A DNA stretch of 64,000 nt from Cryobacterium sp. Y50 (GCF_002929805.1 NZ_PJJM01000097.1:1-64000), one strand, 5' to 3'. Positions 8,486 through 17,840 are shown, counted from the first letter of the stretch. A program made the numbers and translations. The notes: generated from the letters alone by a model not told the origin.

Positions 8486-8860
8486 ATGACTGCCATCCGA
8501 ATCTACGAACCCGCATTGTGCTGCGACACCGGGGTCTGTGGTGTCGACGTCGATCAGTCTCTGTTCGAGGTGACCGCCACCGTGCGCAGCCTGCAGAACC
8601 TCGGCGCCGACATTCAGCGCCATAACCTGGCGACCGATCCCCTCGCCTTCGCCACGGATGAGACCGTGCGCGCCTTCATGCACCTCGTCGGATCCACCGG
8701 CCTGCCGCTCACCGTCGTCGACGGCGTCACCGTGGCGACCGGCGCCTACCCATCGAAATCTCAGCTGCTCGCCTTCGCCGGTCTGGCTGATCGCCCCCAG
8801 CTCGGTCTGACCGAGAAATCTGCAAGCGGATGCTGCGGCGGCGCCACCGGCTGCTGCTGA
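8486..8860 (+). CDS. arsD: Arsenite metallochaperone ArsD
   Basis: A 124-residue protein matching ArsD, which takes arsenite from cellular thiols and hands it to ArsA. The conserved site EPALCCDTGVCG gives C12, C13 and C18, the same numbering as the plasmid R773 protein. The C-terminus ends in two vicinal pairs (C116-C117 and C123-C124), also typical. The ATG at 8486 is preceded by AGGGAGA. It is 4 nt upstream of arsA and is surely cotranscribed with it. Confidence 0.95.
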   Translation: MTAIRIYEPALCCDTGVCGVDVDQSLFEVTATVRSLQNLGADIQRHNLATDPLAFATDETVRAFMHLVGSTGLPLTVVDGVTVATGAYPSKSQLLAFAGLADRPQLGLTEKSASGCCGGATGCC

Positions 8861-8864
8861 CACC

Positions 8865-10631
8865 ATGAAATTTTTGGAAAACCCGCCACGGTTTCTCTTT
8901 TTCACCGGTAAAGGCGGTGTAGGAAAGACATCCGTTGCGGGTGCTTCCGCGATCGAGCTGGCCGAACGGGGTCGCCGGGTGCTGCTTGTGAGCACCGACC
9001 CTGCCTCCAATATCGGGCAGGTGTTCGGGCTCGCGATCGGCAACACAGTCACTCGTATTGGCGCAATTACCGGCCTGAGCGCGCTCGAAATCGATCCGGA
9101 GCAGGCAGCGGATGCCTACCGCGAACGCATTATCGCCCCGGTTCGGGGGCTCCTGCCGGAACGTGAGATCGCGAGCATCGCCGAGGGCCTGTCCGGATCG
9201 TGCACGACCGAGGTCGCCTCGTTCGACGAGTTCACGAACCTGCTCACCGATGAGAGCCTGCTCGCCACCTACGACCATATCGTGTTCGACACGGCGCCGA
9301 CCGGCCACACCATCCGGCTGCTGCAGCTGCCCGGTTCCTGGACCGAGTTTCTCGACGCGGGCAAGGGCGATCCGTCCTGCCTCGGGCCGCTTTCCGGGCT
9401 TGAGAAGCACAAGGCGGTGTACGCCGCCGCGGTCGCTGCCCTGGCCGACCCTGAGCGAACGCGACTGGTGCTCGTGGCTCGCGCGCAGGCATCCGCTTTG
9501 ACGGAGATCGAGCGTACGCAGGGTGAGCTGGCGCAGATTGGAATTCGCGGCGGCTACGTCGTTATTAATGGAGTACTGCCGGTGGGCGCGGGCGTCGAGC
9601 CGATTGCCGTCGCAGTGCGCAACCGCGAATCAGCGGCGCTGAACGGTATTCCGGCGGCCCTGGCAGCCCTGCCGCGGGACATTCTAGAGCTCAAGGCCGG
9701 CAACATGATGGGCGTCGACGCGCTGCGCACCCTGTTTCGTGGCGGCGGCGGCGACAGCGACGGCCCCGCGCAATCGCACACTGTGGTCGACGTTCCGGAC
9801 GCCCCGCTGGGCCAGTTCGTCGACGAGCTGGAGCAGACCGGGCACGGCCTGATTCTCTGCATGGGCAAGGGCGGCGTCGGCAAGACCACGATCGCCTCGG
9901 CTCTGGCCGTGGCTCTCGCCGAGCGCGGCCACGCCGTGCACCTCACGACGACGGACCCGGCAGCTCACCTGGTCGAGACCCTGCACGGGAGCCTGCCGAG
10001 GCTGCGCGTCTCGCGCATCGACCCGGCCGAGGCGATTCGCGAGTATCGCGATCATGTAATGGCCACCAAGGGCAAGAATCTCGACGATGATGGTCGGGCG
10101 GCCCTGGCCGAAGACCTACTCTCGCCGTGCACCGACGAGGTGGCGGTGTTTCGGCAGTTCTCCCAGGCCGTGCACGAATCACGGCACGAATTTGTCGTCG
10201 TCGACACCGCTCCGACCGGCCACACCCTGTTATTGCTGGATGCCACCGGGGCGTACCATCGCGAAATCGCGCGCCAAATGGGGGAGAGCATGGCATTCGT
10301 GACACCGCTGATGCGCTTGCAGGATTCAGCCCTGACCAAGGTGTTACTGGTCACGCTCGCCGAGACGACGCCCGTGCTTGAGGCCGAGGGGCTGCAGCAA
10401 GACCTTCAGCGCGCCGGAATTCAGCCGTGGGGTTGGGTCGTTAACAATTCCATCGCCGCAGCGCACCCCGAGACGCCATTTCTGCAAGCGCGCGCGGCCA
10501 GCGAAGCTGCCCAGATCGACAAGGTGTTCGCCCGCGCCGACCGGGTCGCGATCGTGCCGCTGCTGGCCGACGAACCGATCGGGGTCGATCGGCTTGCGGC
10601 GCTCACCGCGCTGGCACCGTCGACGGTCTGA
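8865..10631 (+). CDS. arsA: Arsenite-translocating ATPase ArsA
   Basis: A 588-residue protein made of two homologous ATPase halves, each with a deviant Walker A GKGGVGKT (about 15-22 and 334-341) and a DTAPTGHT signature. The metalloid-site cysteines fall at C113 (LSGSCTTEVASF), C172 (DPSCLGPLSG) and C422 (LSPCTDEVAVF), exactly the positions of the E. coli enzyme. It energises arsenite efflux by a membrane pump (ArsB or Acr3). No pump gene lies in the window, so the partner must be elsewhere. Follows arsD by 4 nt. No clear terminator is seen after it. Confidence 0.95.
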   Translation: MKFLENPPRFLFFTGKGGVGKTSVAGASAIELAERGRRVLLVSTDPASNIGQVFGLAIGNTVTRIGAITGLSALEIDPEQAADAYRERIIAPVRGLLPEREIASIAEGLSGSCTTEVASFDEFTNLLTDESLLATYDHIVFDTAPTGHTIRLLQLPGSWTEFLDAGKGDPSCLGPLSGLEKHKAVYAAAVAALADPERTRLVLVARAQASALTEIERTQGELAQIGIRGGYVVINGVLPVGAGVEPIAVAVRNRESAALNGIPAALAALPRDILELKAGNMMGVDALRTLFRGGGGDSDGPAQSHTVVDVPDAPLGQFVDELEQTGHGLILCMGKGGVGKTTIASALAVALAERGHAVHLTTTDPAAHLVETLHGSLPRLRVSRIDPAEAIREYRDHVMATKGKNLDDDGRAALAEDLLSPCTDEVAVFRQFSQAVHESRHEFVVVDTAPTGHTLLLLDATGAYHREIARQMGESMAFVTPLMRLQDSALTKVLLVTLAETTPVLEAEGLQQDLQRAGIQPWGWVVNNSIAAAHPETPFLQARAASEAAQIDKVFARADRVAIVPLLADEPIGVDRLAALTALAPSTV

Positions 10632-10733
10632 GCGATCTGGTTCGCTGGAATCCGCTGGTAGCGCTGCGGTTTGCTGCGCGGACTTGAGCCGCGCGGTCGT
10701 TAGCGTGGCCGTTTGCTGTATGGGCGAGCGAGG

Positions 10734-11003
10734 TCAGCGGGCCATGCCGGGGTGCACCTTGACGAAGGTGATGTTCTTGGTCGTCTGCACGGTTTTCGCA
10801 GGCGCGCGGGAGAAGCCCTTGGCCCCTTCGAGACGGTTCTGCCCGCGAAACTCAGCCAGAGCGTCGTCGAAGATGGCATTGAGCTGAGCGCCGGTGAATT
10901 CCTCCGCTGCCCCCTCGGTAAAGCTGATGCTGATAAGCGCGTTGTCGGGAAAGTGCCGGTTCATGCGGATGAAACCATCGGCATCCTGCTGCAGGGTGAT
11001 CAT
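10734..11003 (-). CDS. Small hypothetical protein
   Basis: An 89-residue soluble protein starting MITLQQDADGFIRMNRHF and ending KNITFVKVHPGMAR, with mixed alpha/beta composition and normal codon use for the window. I do not recognise a domain. It is alone on its strand between arsA and a Gfo/Idh/MocA gene. An opposite-strand frame overlaps it, but that one has a shadow-like composition. No strong ribosome site is visible before the ATG. Confidence 0.55.
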   Translation of the reverse strand: MITLQQDADGFIRMNRHFPDNALISISFTEGAAEEFTGAQLNAIFDDALAEFRGQNRLEGAKGFSRAPAKTVQTTKNITFVKVHPGMAR

Positions 11004-11068
11004 TGGTCTAGTTTGACCTATATTTTGTGCCGTCGGTGCGTGTTGGTGGCCCTAGATAAACTACAGGC

Positions 11069-12055
11069 ATGACGGAATCGATTCGCTGGGGAATCCTGGC
11101 CACCGGTGGCATCGCCCACGCGTTCACGAGCGATCTGGTGCAGAACGGCCACACCGTGCAGGCCGTCGGGTCGCGCAATCAGGCCTCAGCGCAGGTCTTT
11201 GCGGCCGAGTTTGGTATTGGCACGGCGCACGCCAGCTACGAAGCTCTGGTGAACGATGCTGAGGTCGATGTCATCTACGTGTCGACGCCGCATCCGTTTC
11301 ATGCCGAGCACGCCGCCCTCGCGTTGAACGCCGGCAAGCACGTGCTGGTCGAGAAGTCGTTCACGCTAAATGCGCGCGAGGCCCGGCAGGTGGTCGACCT
11401 GGCCGCGAGCAAAAATCTGCTCGTCATGGAGGCCATGTGGACCAGGTTCTTGCCGCACATGGTGCGCATTCGCGAGATTCTCGCCGCCGGCACGCTCGGC
11501 GAAGTGCGCAGCCTGCTCGCCGACCACACCCAGGACCTACCCGACGACCCGGCGCACCGTCTGAACTCGCTCGAGCTCGGCGGCGGCGCGCTGCTCGATC
11601 TCGGGGTGTATCCGGTGAACTTTGCGCACGCCGTGTTCGGGCCGCCCGACTCGATTCTGGCGAGTGCGTCCTTCAAAGCCACCGGAGCGGATGCCCAGGT
11701 CGCGACGATCTTTCGCTACGCCGGCGGCCAGATCGCCACAACATTTTCGGCGAGCGCCACCCTTGGGCCAACCTCGGCCTCGATCATCGGCACGCACGGG
11801 CGCATCGACACCGCTGGCGTGTGGTACGCGCCGACCAGTTTTCGCGTGCTCGATAACGTGGGAACGGTGCTCGAGGCCTTCGCCCCGGCCGAGTTCACCG
11901 GTCGCGGCATGCAATTCGAAGCGGTCGAGGTTGAGGCGCTGATTCGAGCCGGCAGAATTTCGAGCGACGTCATGCCGGCCGAGGAATCGGTCGCTGTGAT
12001 GACCACGCTCGATGCGGTTCGGGCCCAGATCGGGCTGCGCTACCCGGGCGAATAG
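11069..12055 (+). CDS. Gfo/Idh/MocA-family NAD(P)-dependent oxidoreductase
   Basis: A 328-residue protein with an N-terminal Rossmann domain (WGILATGGIAHAFTSDL, then VYVSTPHPFHAEHAALALNA) and the family's catalytic EK motif in KHVLVEKSFTLNA. The C-terminal substrate domain contains LGGGALLDLGVYPVNFA. Members oxidise or reduce sugars, inositols or dihydrodiols with NAD(P). The precise substrate cannot be read from sequence. Stands alone between two oppositely organised units. Confidence 0.85.
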   Translation: MTESIRWGILATGGIAHAFTSDLVQNGHTVQAVGSRNQASAQVFAAEFGIGTAHASYEALVNDAEVDVIYVSTPHPFHAEHAALALNAGKHVLVEKSFTLNAREARQVVDLAASKNLLVMEAMWTRFLPHMVRIREILAAGTLGEVRSLLADHTQDLPDDPAHRLNSLELGGGALLDLGVYPVNFAHAVFGPPDSILASASFKATGADAQVATIFRYAGGQIATTFSASATLGPTSASIIGTHGRIDTAGVWYAPTSFRVLDNVGTVLEAFAPAEFTGRGMQFEAVEVEALIRAGRISSDVMPAEESVAVMTTLDAVRAQIGLRYPGE

Positions 12056-12100
12056 CCTGCATGGAGGCGGGTCGGTTACCATACGGAGGTGGAAGAACCA

Positions 12101-13564
12101 GTGCAGACACCCGCGTCCACTGCGGTTGACGCCCCGCGTGGCGGGATCGCTGCTGCCTTCGCCGAGCGCCGCCGCGCCTGGCTGATCGCCGCCGGTACCC
12201 TCGTCTTCGTGCTGCTCGGCAGTGGAGCGGTGTTCGCTGGAACGCAGACCGGCGGGAATGAGCCGATGGCGGCATCCGGTGTCGAAACACCCACAGTGAC
12301 GCCGAGTCCCACGCCGACCGTCGACCCGGCGCGGCCGGTGCCCACCGAGGCGATAGCGGCCAGCCGGCTGCGCACCTGCTCGGTGTCCGGGCTCGCCGCC
12401 GACACACGACTCGCCGATTTTCAGGCGCAGGTGATCAACGCCAACACCGGCGAGGTGCTGTTCGACCGGGGCGGCACGACCTCCTCGCGCACGGCGAGCG
12501 TCATGAAAGTGCTCACCTCGGCTGCCGCCCTCAACGTTCTCGGCAGTGACTACCGGGCCACGACCCGCGTCGTCAAGGGCTCCGAACCCGGCCAGGTCGT
12601 GCTCGTTGGCGGGGGAGACCTCACCCTGTCGCGGCTGCCGACCGGCCAGGAACCGTTCTACACCGGCGCCGCCCACCTCGACGACCTCGCCACCCAGACC
12701 AAGGTTTCATGGGCTGCCGACCCGGCCAACTTGCCGATCACCTCACTCGTGCTCGATTCCTCCTATTTCTCGGGCCCGGACTGGGACGAAGGCTGGGCCC
12801 GAACCGAACTTGGCCTCGGCTACATGCCCGAAATTACCGCGCTGATGGTCGACGGTGACCGGAACGACCCCACCCGCAGCACATCCGCCCGCAGCGAAGA
12901 CCCGATTGCCCGCGCCGGCCAAGCCTTCGCTGACGCTCTCGGCGGTGGCCTTGAGATCAGCCAGGCCACCGCCCCGTCCGGTGCAGCCCAACTGGGCGCA
13001 GTGCAGTCCGCGCCGGTGTCGACCCTGATACAACAGTCCCTGATCGTGAGCGACAATACCCTTGCCGAGATGCTCGCCCGCCTCGTGGCTATCGAAAACG
13101 GTTCCGGCAACTCCTTCTCAGCACTGCAGCAGGGCATCGTCGGCGGTCTCGCTGACTACGGTATCGACACGAGCGGCATGATCATCAAGGACGGCTCGGG
13201 CCTCAGCCCACACAACGCCGTATCGCCGGCCTACCTGACCGCCCTGTTCATCAAGGTCAACGCCCGCGAGGGCAACCTCGGCGTACTGTTCGATGGCCTG
13301 CCGATCGCCGGTGGACCGCGCGGATCGCTCTCTTACGCTGACCGTTTCGCCGGTGCGAATTCCGCCGCCGACGGTGCAGTCTTTGCCAAGACCGGCTGGA
13401 TCGATACCGGATACACGCTCTCCGGCATCATTCACGCCGCCGACGGTACCCCGCTCACCTTCGCCATTTACGCGATTGGCAACGTGAGTTCGAACGCGAA
13501 AATCGCCATCGACACACTGACCACCGGCTTCTTCCACTGCGGCGATAATCTGTCGAACAACTGA
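12101..13564 (+). CDS. dacB: D-alanyl-D-alanine carboxypeptidase/endopeptidase (PBP4 type, family S13)
   Basis: About 487 residues, exported: a single hydrophobic segment (AWLIAAGTLVFVLLGSG) anchors it, followed by a Thr/Pro-rich linker. The serine penicillin-recognising motifs are present: SxxK in ASVMKVLTSAAAL, SxN in SDNTLAEML and KTG in AKTGWID. It trims peptidoglycan stem peptides outside the membrane. The GTG at 12101 is preferred because GGAGGT lies 10 nt upstream; an in-frame GTG at 12089 would overlap that ribosome site. Confidence 0.92.
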   Translation: MQTPASTAVDAPRGGIAAAFAERRRAWLIAAGTLVFVLLGSGAVFAGTQTGGNEPMAASGVETPTVTPSPTPTVDPARPVPTEAIAASRLRTCSVSGLAADTRLADFQAQVINANTGEVLFDRGGTTSSRTASVMKVLTSAAALNVLGSDYRATTRVVKGSEPGQVVLVGGGDLTLSRLPTGQEPFYTGAAHLDDLATQTKVSWAADPANLPITSLVLDSSYFSGPDWDEGWARTELGLGYMPEITALMVDGDRNDPTRSTSARSEDPIARAGQAFADALGGGLEISQATAPSGAAQLGAVQSAPVSTLIQQSLIVSDNTLAEMLARLVAIENGSGNSFSALQQGIVGGLADYGIDTSGMIIKDGSGLSPHNAVSPAYLTALFIKVNAREGNLGVLFDGLPIAGGPRGSLSYADRFAGANSAADGAVFAKTGWIDTGYTLSGIIHAADGTPLTFAIYAIGNVSSNAKIAIDTLTTGFFHCGDNLSNN

Positions 13565-13582
13565 TCAATCGAAGGAGACATC

Positions 13583-14173
13583 GTGACCCGCGCCCTGTTC
13601 ATCATTGACGTTCAGAATGACTTTACCGAGGGTGGTGCGCTGGGCGTTGACGGCGGTGCGGCCGTCGCTGCGGGCGTGAGCGCGCTGCTGGCGCAGCATC
13701 CGCTTACGTATAAATACGTCTTCGCGTCGCGCGACTGGCACGATATCGGCAATGACAATGGTGGCCACTTCGCCCGTGATGCCGCACCTGATTACGTCAC
13801 AACCTGGCCGGTGCACTGCGTGGCCGGCACTGCGGGCGCCGAATATCACCAGGCTCTCACAACGGATGCCGTGACATTTCACATTCGTAAGGGCCAGGGC
13901 AAGCCGGCGTACTCCATCTTCGAGGGCACCACCGAGGCCGGGCAGACTGTGGGGTCGCTGCTGACCGAGCACGGGGTGACCGAGATCGACGTAGTCGGCC
14001 TCGCCACCGACTACTGTGTGCGAGCTTCCAGCCTCGACGCGCTCGAGCACGGCCAGCACGTGCGGGTACTGACCGATCTGGTCGCCGGGGTCGCCGCGGA
14101 ATCGACCGCGACCGCCCTCGCTGAGATGGCGCACGCCGGTGCGGTGTTCGCCGCTGGCGACGTGGTCGAATGA
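13583..14173 (+). CDS. pncA: Nicotinamidase (isochorismatase-like)
   Basis: A 196-residue cysteine hydrolase of the isochorismatase superfamily. The catalytic Asp is in IDVQNDFTEGG, metal ligands in SRDWHDIGNDNGGHFA, and the nucleophilic Cys in LATDYCVRASSLDA. It converts nicotinamide to nicotinate for NAD salvage and would also activate pyrazinamide. GTG start preceded by GAAGGAGA. Overlaps the next gene by 4 nt (ATGA), suggesting a two-gene operon. Confidence 0.9.
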   Translation: MTRALFIIDVQNDFTEGGALGVDGGAAVAAGVSALLAQHPLTYKYVFASRDWHDIGNDNGGHFARDAAPDYVTTWPVHCVAGTAGAEYHQALTTDAVTFHIRKGQGKPAYSIFEGTTEAGQTVGSLLTEHGVTEIDVVGLATDYCVRASSLDALEHGQHVRVLTDLVAGVAAESTATALAEMAHAGAVFAAGDVVE

Positions 14174-14901
14174 CCCGGTTCGCTCGTCGTCTCGACGGGG
14201 TACGCATTGCCTTCGAGGCCACGCAGGGGGAGCGACCGGCGCTGCTCGTGCATGGATTTGCGTCGACCGCCGCCGTAACCTGGGCCGAATCTGGCTGGGT
14301 GCAAGCGCTCGCCGAGGTCGGGCGCGGAGCGATCACGCCCGACCTGCGCGGCCACGGCCAGAGTGACAAGCCGCATCGCGCCGCCGACTATGCTCCGCGT
14401 CAGCTGGCCGCCGACCTCGTGGCCGTGCTCGACACCCTCGAACTGGAGCGGGTCGACGTGATCGGCTACTCCTTGGGATCGCGGGTCGTGGCCGCCATGG
14501 CCAGGCTGGCGCCCGAACGGGTGCGGCGGCTCGTGCTGGGCGGGGCCGGCCCGCTCGAGCTGTTCGACACCTGGGATCTTGACGAGGTCAACCGGTTTGT
14601 TGTTTCGGGCGCGCTGCCCACGGATCCGACTATTGCCGGGGTGCTCCGCCCGGCACTAGTCGCCGGTGCCGACCGGGAGGCGCTGTTGGCGTGCGTGCAG
14701 GGGGTCGCGGGCTGCACGCTCGATGTGCCCGTGGGCATCCCGCAGCTGTTTGTGGCCGGTGGGGCCGACTCGATTCCTGCCGGGGTGGCTGCTCTGGCGG
14801 CCGAACGCGGCGCGCAGTACCTCGAACTGCCGGGTCGCACCCACCTGAACGCGCTGAGTGCGCGTGAGTTCAAGCAGGCCGCACTGGAGTTTCTGGCCTG
14901 A
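14170..14901 (+). CDS. Alpha/beta-fold hydrolase
   Basis: A 243-residue alpha/beta hydrolase: oxyanion region LLVHGFAST, DLRGHGQSDKP after strand 4, nucleophile elbow GYSLGS, acid in the VAGGADSIPAG region and the His in LPGRTHLNALS. A small lid lies between about 125 and 180. Its substrate is unknown; coupling to pncA by ATGA overlap does not reveal one. Confidence 0.88.
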   Translation: MTRFARRLDGVRIAFEATQGERPALLVHGFASTAAVTWAESGWVQALAEVGRGAITPDLRGHGQSDKPHRAADYAPRQLAADLVAVLDTLELERVDVIGYSLGSRVVAAMARLAPERVRRLVLGGAGPLELFDTWDLDEVNRFVVSGALPTDPTIAGVLRPALVAGADREALLACVQGVAGCTLDVPVGIPQLFVAGGADSIPAGVAALAAERGAQYLELPGRTHLNALSAREFKQAALEFLA

Positions 14902-15052
14902 GCATTTGAACGCTCAGACCCGCGTCTTCAGCGCTACGCGCACCAGTGTTCGCGCGAATCCCGATGTCAAATCAGGGGGTAGGGTCGAGAGCACGAGATC
15001 GGCCCGCGCTGCAACACGGCCTCGATACTACGCACGCTCTCAAGGAGGAGAC

Positions 15053-16546
15053 ATGACCCTGGTGGACAGCACCGTGACAGTAGACAGCACACTGATTCTG
15101 GACGATGCGCTGTGGAGGGACAGAATCTTCGTCAACGGATGGGTGGCCGGTGGCGGCGGAAGCCGCCCGGTCGTCGCCCCCGGTTCGGGCGAGGCGCTGG
15201 GGTCGGTGGGGGTGGCATCCGTCGGGGACGTGCTGCGGGCATCCGCAGCCGCAGCTATCGCGCAGAAAGACTGGGCGGCCCGCCCACCCGAAGAACGTGC
15301 CGCCGTGTTGCGCCGAGCCGGCGACCTGTGGGAGAGGCACGCCGAAGAGATTCAGGGCTGGATCATTCGAGAATCAGGGGCGATTCTGGCCAAAGCCCAG
15401 CTTGAAACCCACGCCGCCGCCGCGGAATGTTTTGAGGCAGCGGGCCTGCCAAATCATCCGTTGGGCGACGTGCTGGCCACGAACGAAAAGCACTGGAGTT
15501 TCGCGCGGCGTCACGCCGCCGGCGTCGTCAGCGTCATCGCACCCTTCAACTTTCCCTTGATCCTGTCGATTCGATCGGTCGCGCCGGCCATCGCACTCGG
15601 CAACGCCGTGCTGCTCAAGCCCGACCCCCGCACGGCAGTGTGCGGCGGTGTCGCCCTGATGCGCATTTTTCAGGAGGCCGGTCTGCCCGACGGGGTACTT
15701 CAGTTGGTGCAGGGCTCCGCTGACGTCGGCGAGGCAGTGGTGTCGGCCCCCGAGGTGCGCATCGTCTCCTTCACCGGATCTACCGCGGCCGGCCGCAAAG
15801 TCGGCGAACTCGGTGCTCGCCACCTTAAGCGCACCCACCTCGAGCTCGGTGGCAACAATGCCCTCATCGTGCTGCCCGGCGCTGACCTGGCGCTCGCCGC
15901 GTCAGCCGGAGCGTTCGGGTCTTTTCTGCATCAGGGGCAGGTCTGCATGACGACCGGGCGTCACATCGTGCACGAATCGCTGCACGACGAGTACATCGCC
16001 CTGTTGTCGGAGAAAGCCTCGCACCTCCCCGTCGGCGACCCGGCGAGCGGCCAGGTTGCGCTCGGCCCGATCATCGATGCGGGGCAGGTGGAACGCATCC
16101 AATCGATCGTCGATGACACGGTCGCCGCTGGCGCCACCCTCTCGGCCGGCGGCACGCACGACGGCTTGTTCTACCGGCCGACAGTGCTGTCGAATGTGAC
16201 GACTGAAATGCGTGCCTGGACCGATGAGATCTTTGGGCCGGTTGCACCGGTCGTGACGTTCTCGACGATTGAGGAGGCCATTGCTTTGGCCTCCAGCACG
16301 GAATATGGGCTCTCGCTCGGCATTCTCGGCGATGTCGGTCTGGCCATGCAACTGGCCGATGCCATTCCCAGCGGCATCGTGCACATCAACGAGCAGACCG
16401 TTGCCGACGAGGCCAGTGCCCCGTTCGGCGGAGTGGGGTCTTCGGGCACGGGTTCTCGCTTCGGCGGTGCCCAGGCCAACATTGAAGCGTTCACCGAGAC
16501 TCAGTGGCTCACGGTACGCGCTGAGATTGCACCGTACCCGTTCTAG
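15053..16546 (+). CDS. Aromatic aldehyde dehydrogenase (benzaldehyde/vanillin dehydrogenase type)
   Basis: A 497-residue NAD(P)-dependent aldehyde dehydrogenase. The catalytic Cys lies in HQGQVCMTTGR and the general base in THLELGGNN. The pattern APFNFPLILSIRSVAPAIALGN and the HINEQTVADEASAPFGGVGSSG tail are typical of benzaldehyde dehydrogenases. It should oxidise aryl aldehydes to acids. The ATG at 15053 follows AAGGAGGAGA. The N-terminus carries a short internal repeat (VDSTVTVDST). It stands alone, followed by a strong hairpin, convergent to the homoprotocatechuate genes; a shared aromatic substrate range is plausible but not shown. Confidence 0.85.
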   Translation: MTLVDSTVTVDSTLILDDALWRDRIFVNGWVAGGGGSRPVVAPGSGEALGSVGVASVGDVLRASAAAAIAQKDWAARPPEERAAVLRRAGDLWERHAEEIQGWIIRESGAILAKAQLETHAAAAECFEAAGLPNHPLGDVLATNEKHWSFARRHAAGVVSVIAPFNFPLILSIRSVAPAIALGNAVLLKPDPRTAVCGGVALMRIFQEAGLPDGVLQLVQGSADVGEAVVSAPEVRIVSFTGSTAAGRKVGELGARHLKRTHLELGGNNALIVLPGADLALAASAGAFGSFLHQGQVCMTTGRHIVHESLHDEYIALLSEKASHLPVGDPASGQVALGPIIDAGQVERIQSIVDDTVAAGATLSAGGTHDGLFYRPTVLSNVTTEMRAWTDEIFGPVAPVVTFSTIEEAIALASSTEYGLSLGILGDVGLAMQLADAIPSGIVHINEQTVADEASAPFGGVGSSGTGSRFGGAQANIEAFTETQWLTVRAEIAPYPF

Positions 16547-16555
16547 GGCAACAGT

Positions 16556-16591
16556 CAGAATGGGCCCTCGTCCTCGACGGGGCCCATTCTG
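16556..16591 (+). terminator. Hairpin after aldehyde dehydrogenase gene
   Basis: A perfect 12-bp inverted repeat, CAGAATGGGCCC and its complement, around a 12-nt loop, beginning 10 nt after the stop codon. No T-run follows. It is placed between convergent genes and could act in both directions. Confidence 0.75.
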
Positions 16592-16597
16592 GTGTCG

Positions 16598-16695
16598 GGG
16601 GCTAAATCAGGTAAAGAAAACGGATAGGTGCATCCGGTCCACGGAAATATGCGGCGGTATCGTCCCGGCCATGATGCCTATCCTGAATTCGCCAC
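16598..16695. repeat. Inverted-end intergenic element, copy 1
   Basis: Left end GGGGCTAAATCAGGTAAAG and right end TATCCTGAATTCGCCAC are complementary versions of the ends shared by seven elements in this window. 98 bp. It lies between convergent genes and has no coding potential. Confidence 0.75.
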
Positions 16696-16745
16696 AGTGC
16701 TGATCTGGGGACATCTGGGCGGACCGGGCCAGGGCCCGGTCCGAT

Positions 16746-17840
16746 TTAGAGGGTGGTGCCGAGCTTGAAGCCGGTCAGCTCGTCGTCTTGGCGGGTGTAC
16801 GAGAAGCCGTCGGCTCCGACGGTCACGGCCATTTCGCTCGATTCGGTGCGCTCGATCACGGGCTGCGGGTTGCCGTCGAGGTCGAGCACGAGCGAGGCAT
16901 CCGTGTACCAGCTGGGCACGACGGGGTTGCCCCACCAGTCGCGGCGCTGGTTGTCGTGCACGTCCCAGGTCACGACCGGGTTGTCAGGGTCGCCGGTGTA
17001 GTAGTCCTGCGTGTAGATCTCGACGCGGTGGCCGTCTGGATCGCGTAGGTAAAGGTAGAACGCGTTCGAGACGCCGTGGCGGCCCGGGCCGCGCTCGATC
17101 AGGTCGCTTTTGCGCAGCGCGCCGAGCTTGTCGCAGATGTAGATGATGTTGTGCTTCTCGTGGGTCGAGAATGCGATGTGGTGCATGCGCGGTCCGTTTC
17201 CACCAGTGAGGGCGGTGTCGTGCACGGTGTCCTTGCGCCGCATCCAGGCTGCGTAGGTAACGCCGTCGGAGTCCTGTATGTCTTCGGTGACCCGAAAACC
17301 CAGGTCCTCGAGGTATTTGCGGCCCCGGCCCACATCGGGGGTGACCTGATTGAAGTGGTCGAGGCGCACGAGCGCGCCCGGCCCTTGCAGATCGTAACGC
17401 CAGGCGAGGCGCTCAACGTGGGTGGTGGAGTAGAAAAACTCGTAGGGAAAGCCGAGCGGGTCTTCGACGCGCACGCTGTCGCCGATGCCCGTGACGAAGC
17501 CCTCGGTGCGACGTTCGGTGCGGCAGCCAAGCTGCTGGTACCAGGCCTCGGCCAGGTCGACGTCTTCGGGGCTGCGCACCCGAAAGGCCATCGCGGCAAC
17601 AGCGGCCACCGGCCCCTGGCGCAGTACGAGGTTGTGGTGGATGAACTCCTCGAAGCTGCGCAGGTAGATCTCGGTGTCGTTCTCCTCGGTGACGACGAGG
17701 CCGAGAACGTCGACGTAGAACTCACGCGACTTGGCCAGGTCGGTCACGACGATGTCCATGTAGGCGCAGCGGAGAATGTCGGGCGGGGCGGTGGTGGTGG
17801 TGGTGGTGGTGGTGGTGGAGGCGGGGATCGGTTTGGTCAT
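16746..17840 (-). CDS. hpaD: Homoprotocatechuate (3,4-dihydroxyphenylacetate) 2,3-dioxygenase
   Basis: A 364-residue extradiol dioxygenase of the vicinal-oxygen-chelate family. It closely resembles the Fe/Mn enzymes of Brevibacterium and Arthrobacter as I remember them (REFYVDVLGL, EEFIHHNLVLRQGP, and the C-terminal DNQRRDWWGNPVVPSWYT). The metal ligands His, His, Glu are visible in VRLDHFNQV, RMHHIAFSTH and HRVEIYTQDY. It opens the ring to 5-carboxymethyl-2-hydroxymuconate semialdehyde. The start is ATG with GAGGAGAA upstream. Near the N-terminus there is a run of nine threonines (residues 9-17), all ACC codons. A hairpin separates it from hpaE. Confidence 0.95.
   Translation of the reverse strand: MTKPIPASTTTTTTTTTAPPDILRCAYMDIVVTDLAKSREFYVDVLGLVVTEENDTEIYLRSFEEFIHHNLVLRQGPVAAVAAMAFRVRSPEDVDLAEAWYQQLGCRTERRTEGFVTGIGDSVRVEDPLGFPYEFFYSTTHVERLAWRYDLQGPGALVRLDHFNQVTPDVGRGRKYLEDLGFRVTEDIQDSDGVTYAAWMRRKDTVHDTALTGGNGPRMHHIAFSTHEKHNIIYICDKLGALRKSDLIERGPGRHGVSNAFYLYLRDPDGHRVEIYTQDYYTGDPDNPVVTWDVHDNQRRDWWGNPVVPSWYTDASLVLDLDGNPQPVIERTESSEMAVTVGADGFSYTRQDDELTGFKLGTTL
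17790..17816. repeat. (ACC)9 trinucleotide repeat in hpaD
   Basis: Nine uninterrupted GGT units on the plus strand read as nine ACC (Thr) codons in hpaD. A pure trinucleotide tract like this can change length by slippage while keeping the frame. It lies ahead of the folded domain. Confidence 0.95.

Noticed and set aside
11537..12676. A long minus-strand frame opposite the oxidoreductase and dacB
   Set aside because: Arg/Gly/His-rich shadow translation in high-GC DNA. The plus-strand proteins have clear family motifs.
14858..15052. N-terminal extension of the aromatic aldehyde dehydrogenase
   Set aside because: It overlaps the end of the hydrolase gene, is Arg/Ser-rich, and a strong ribosome site (AAGGAGGAGA) directly precedes the ATG at 15053.
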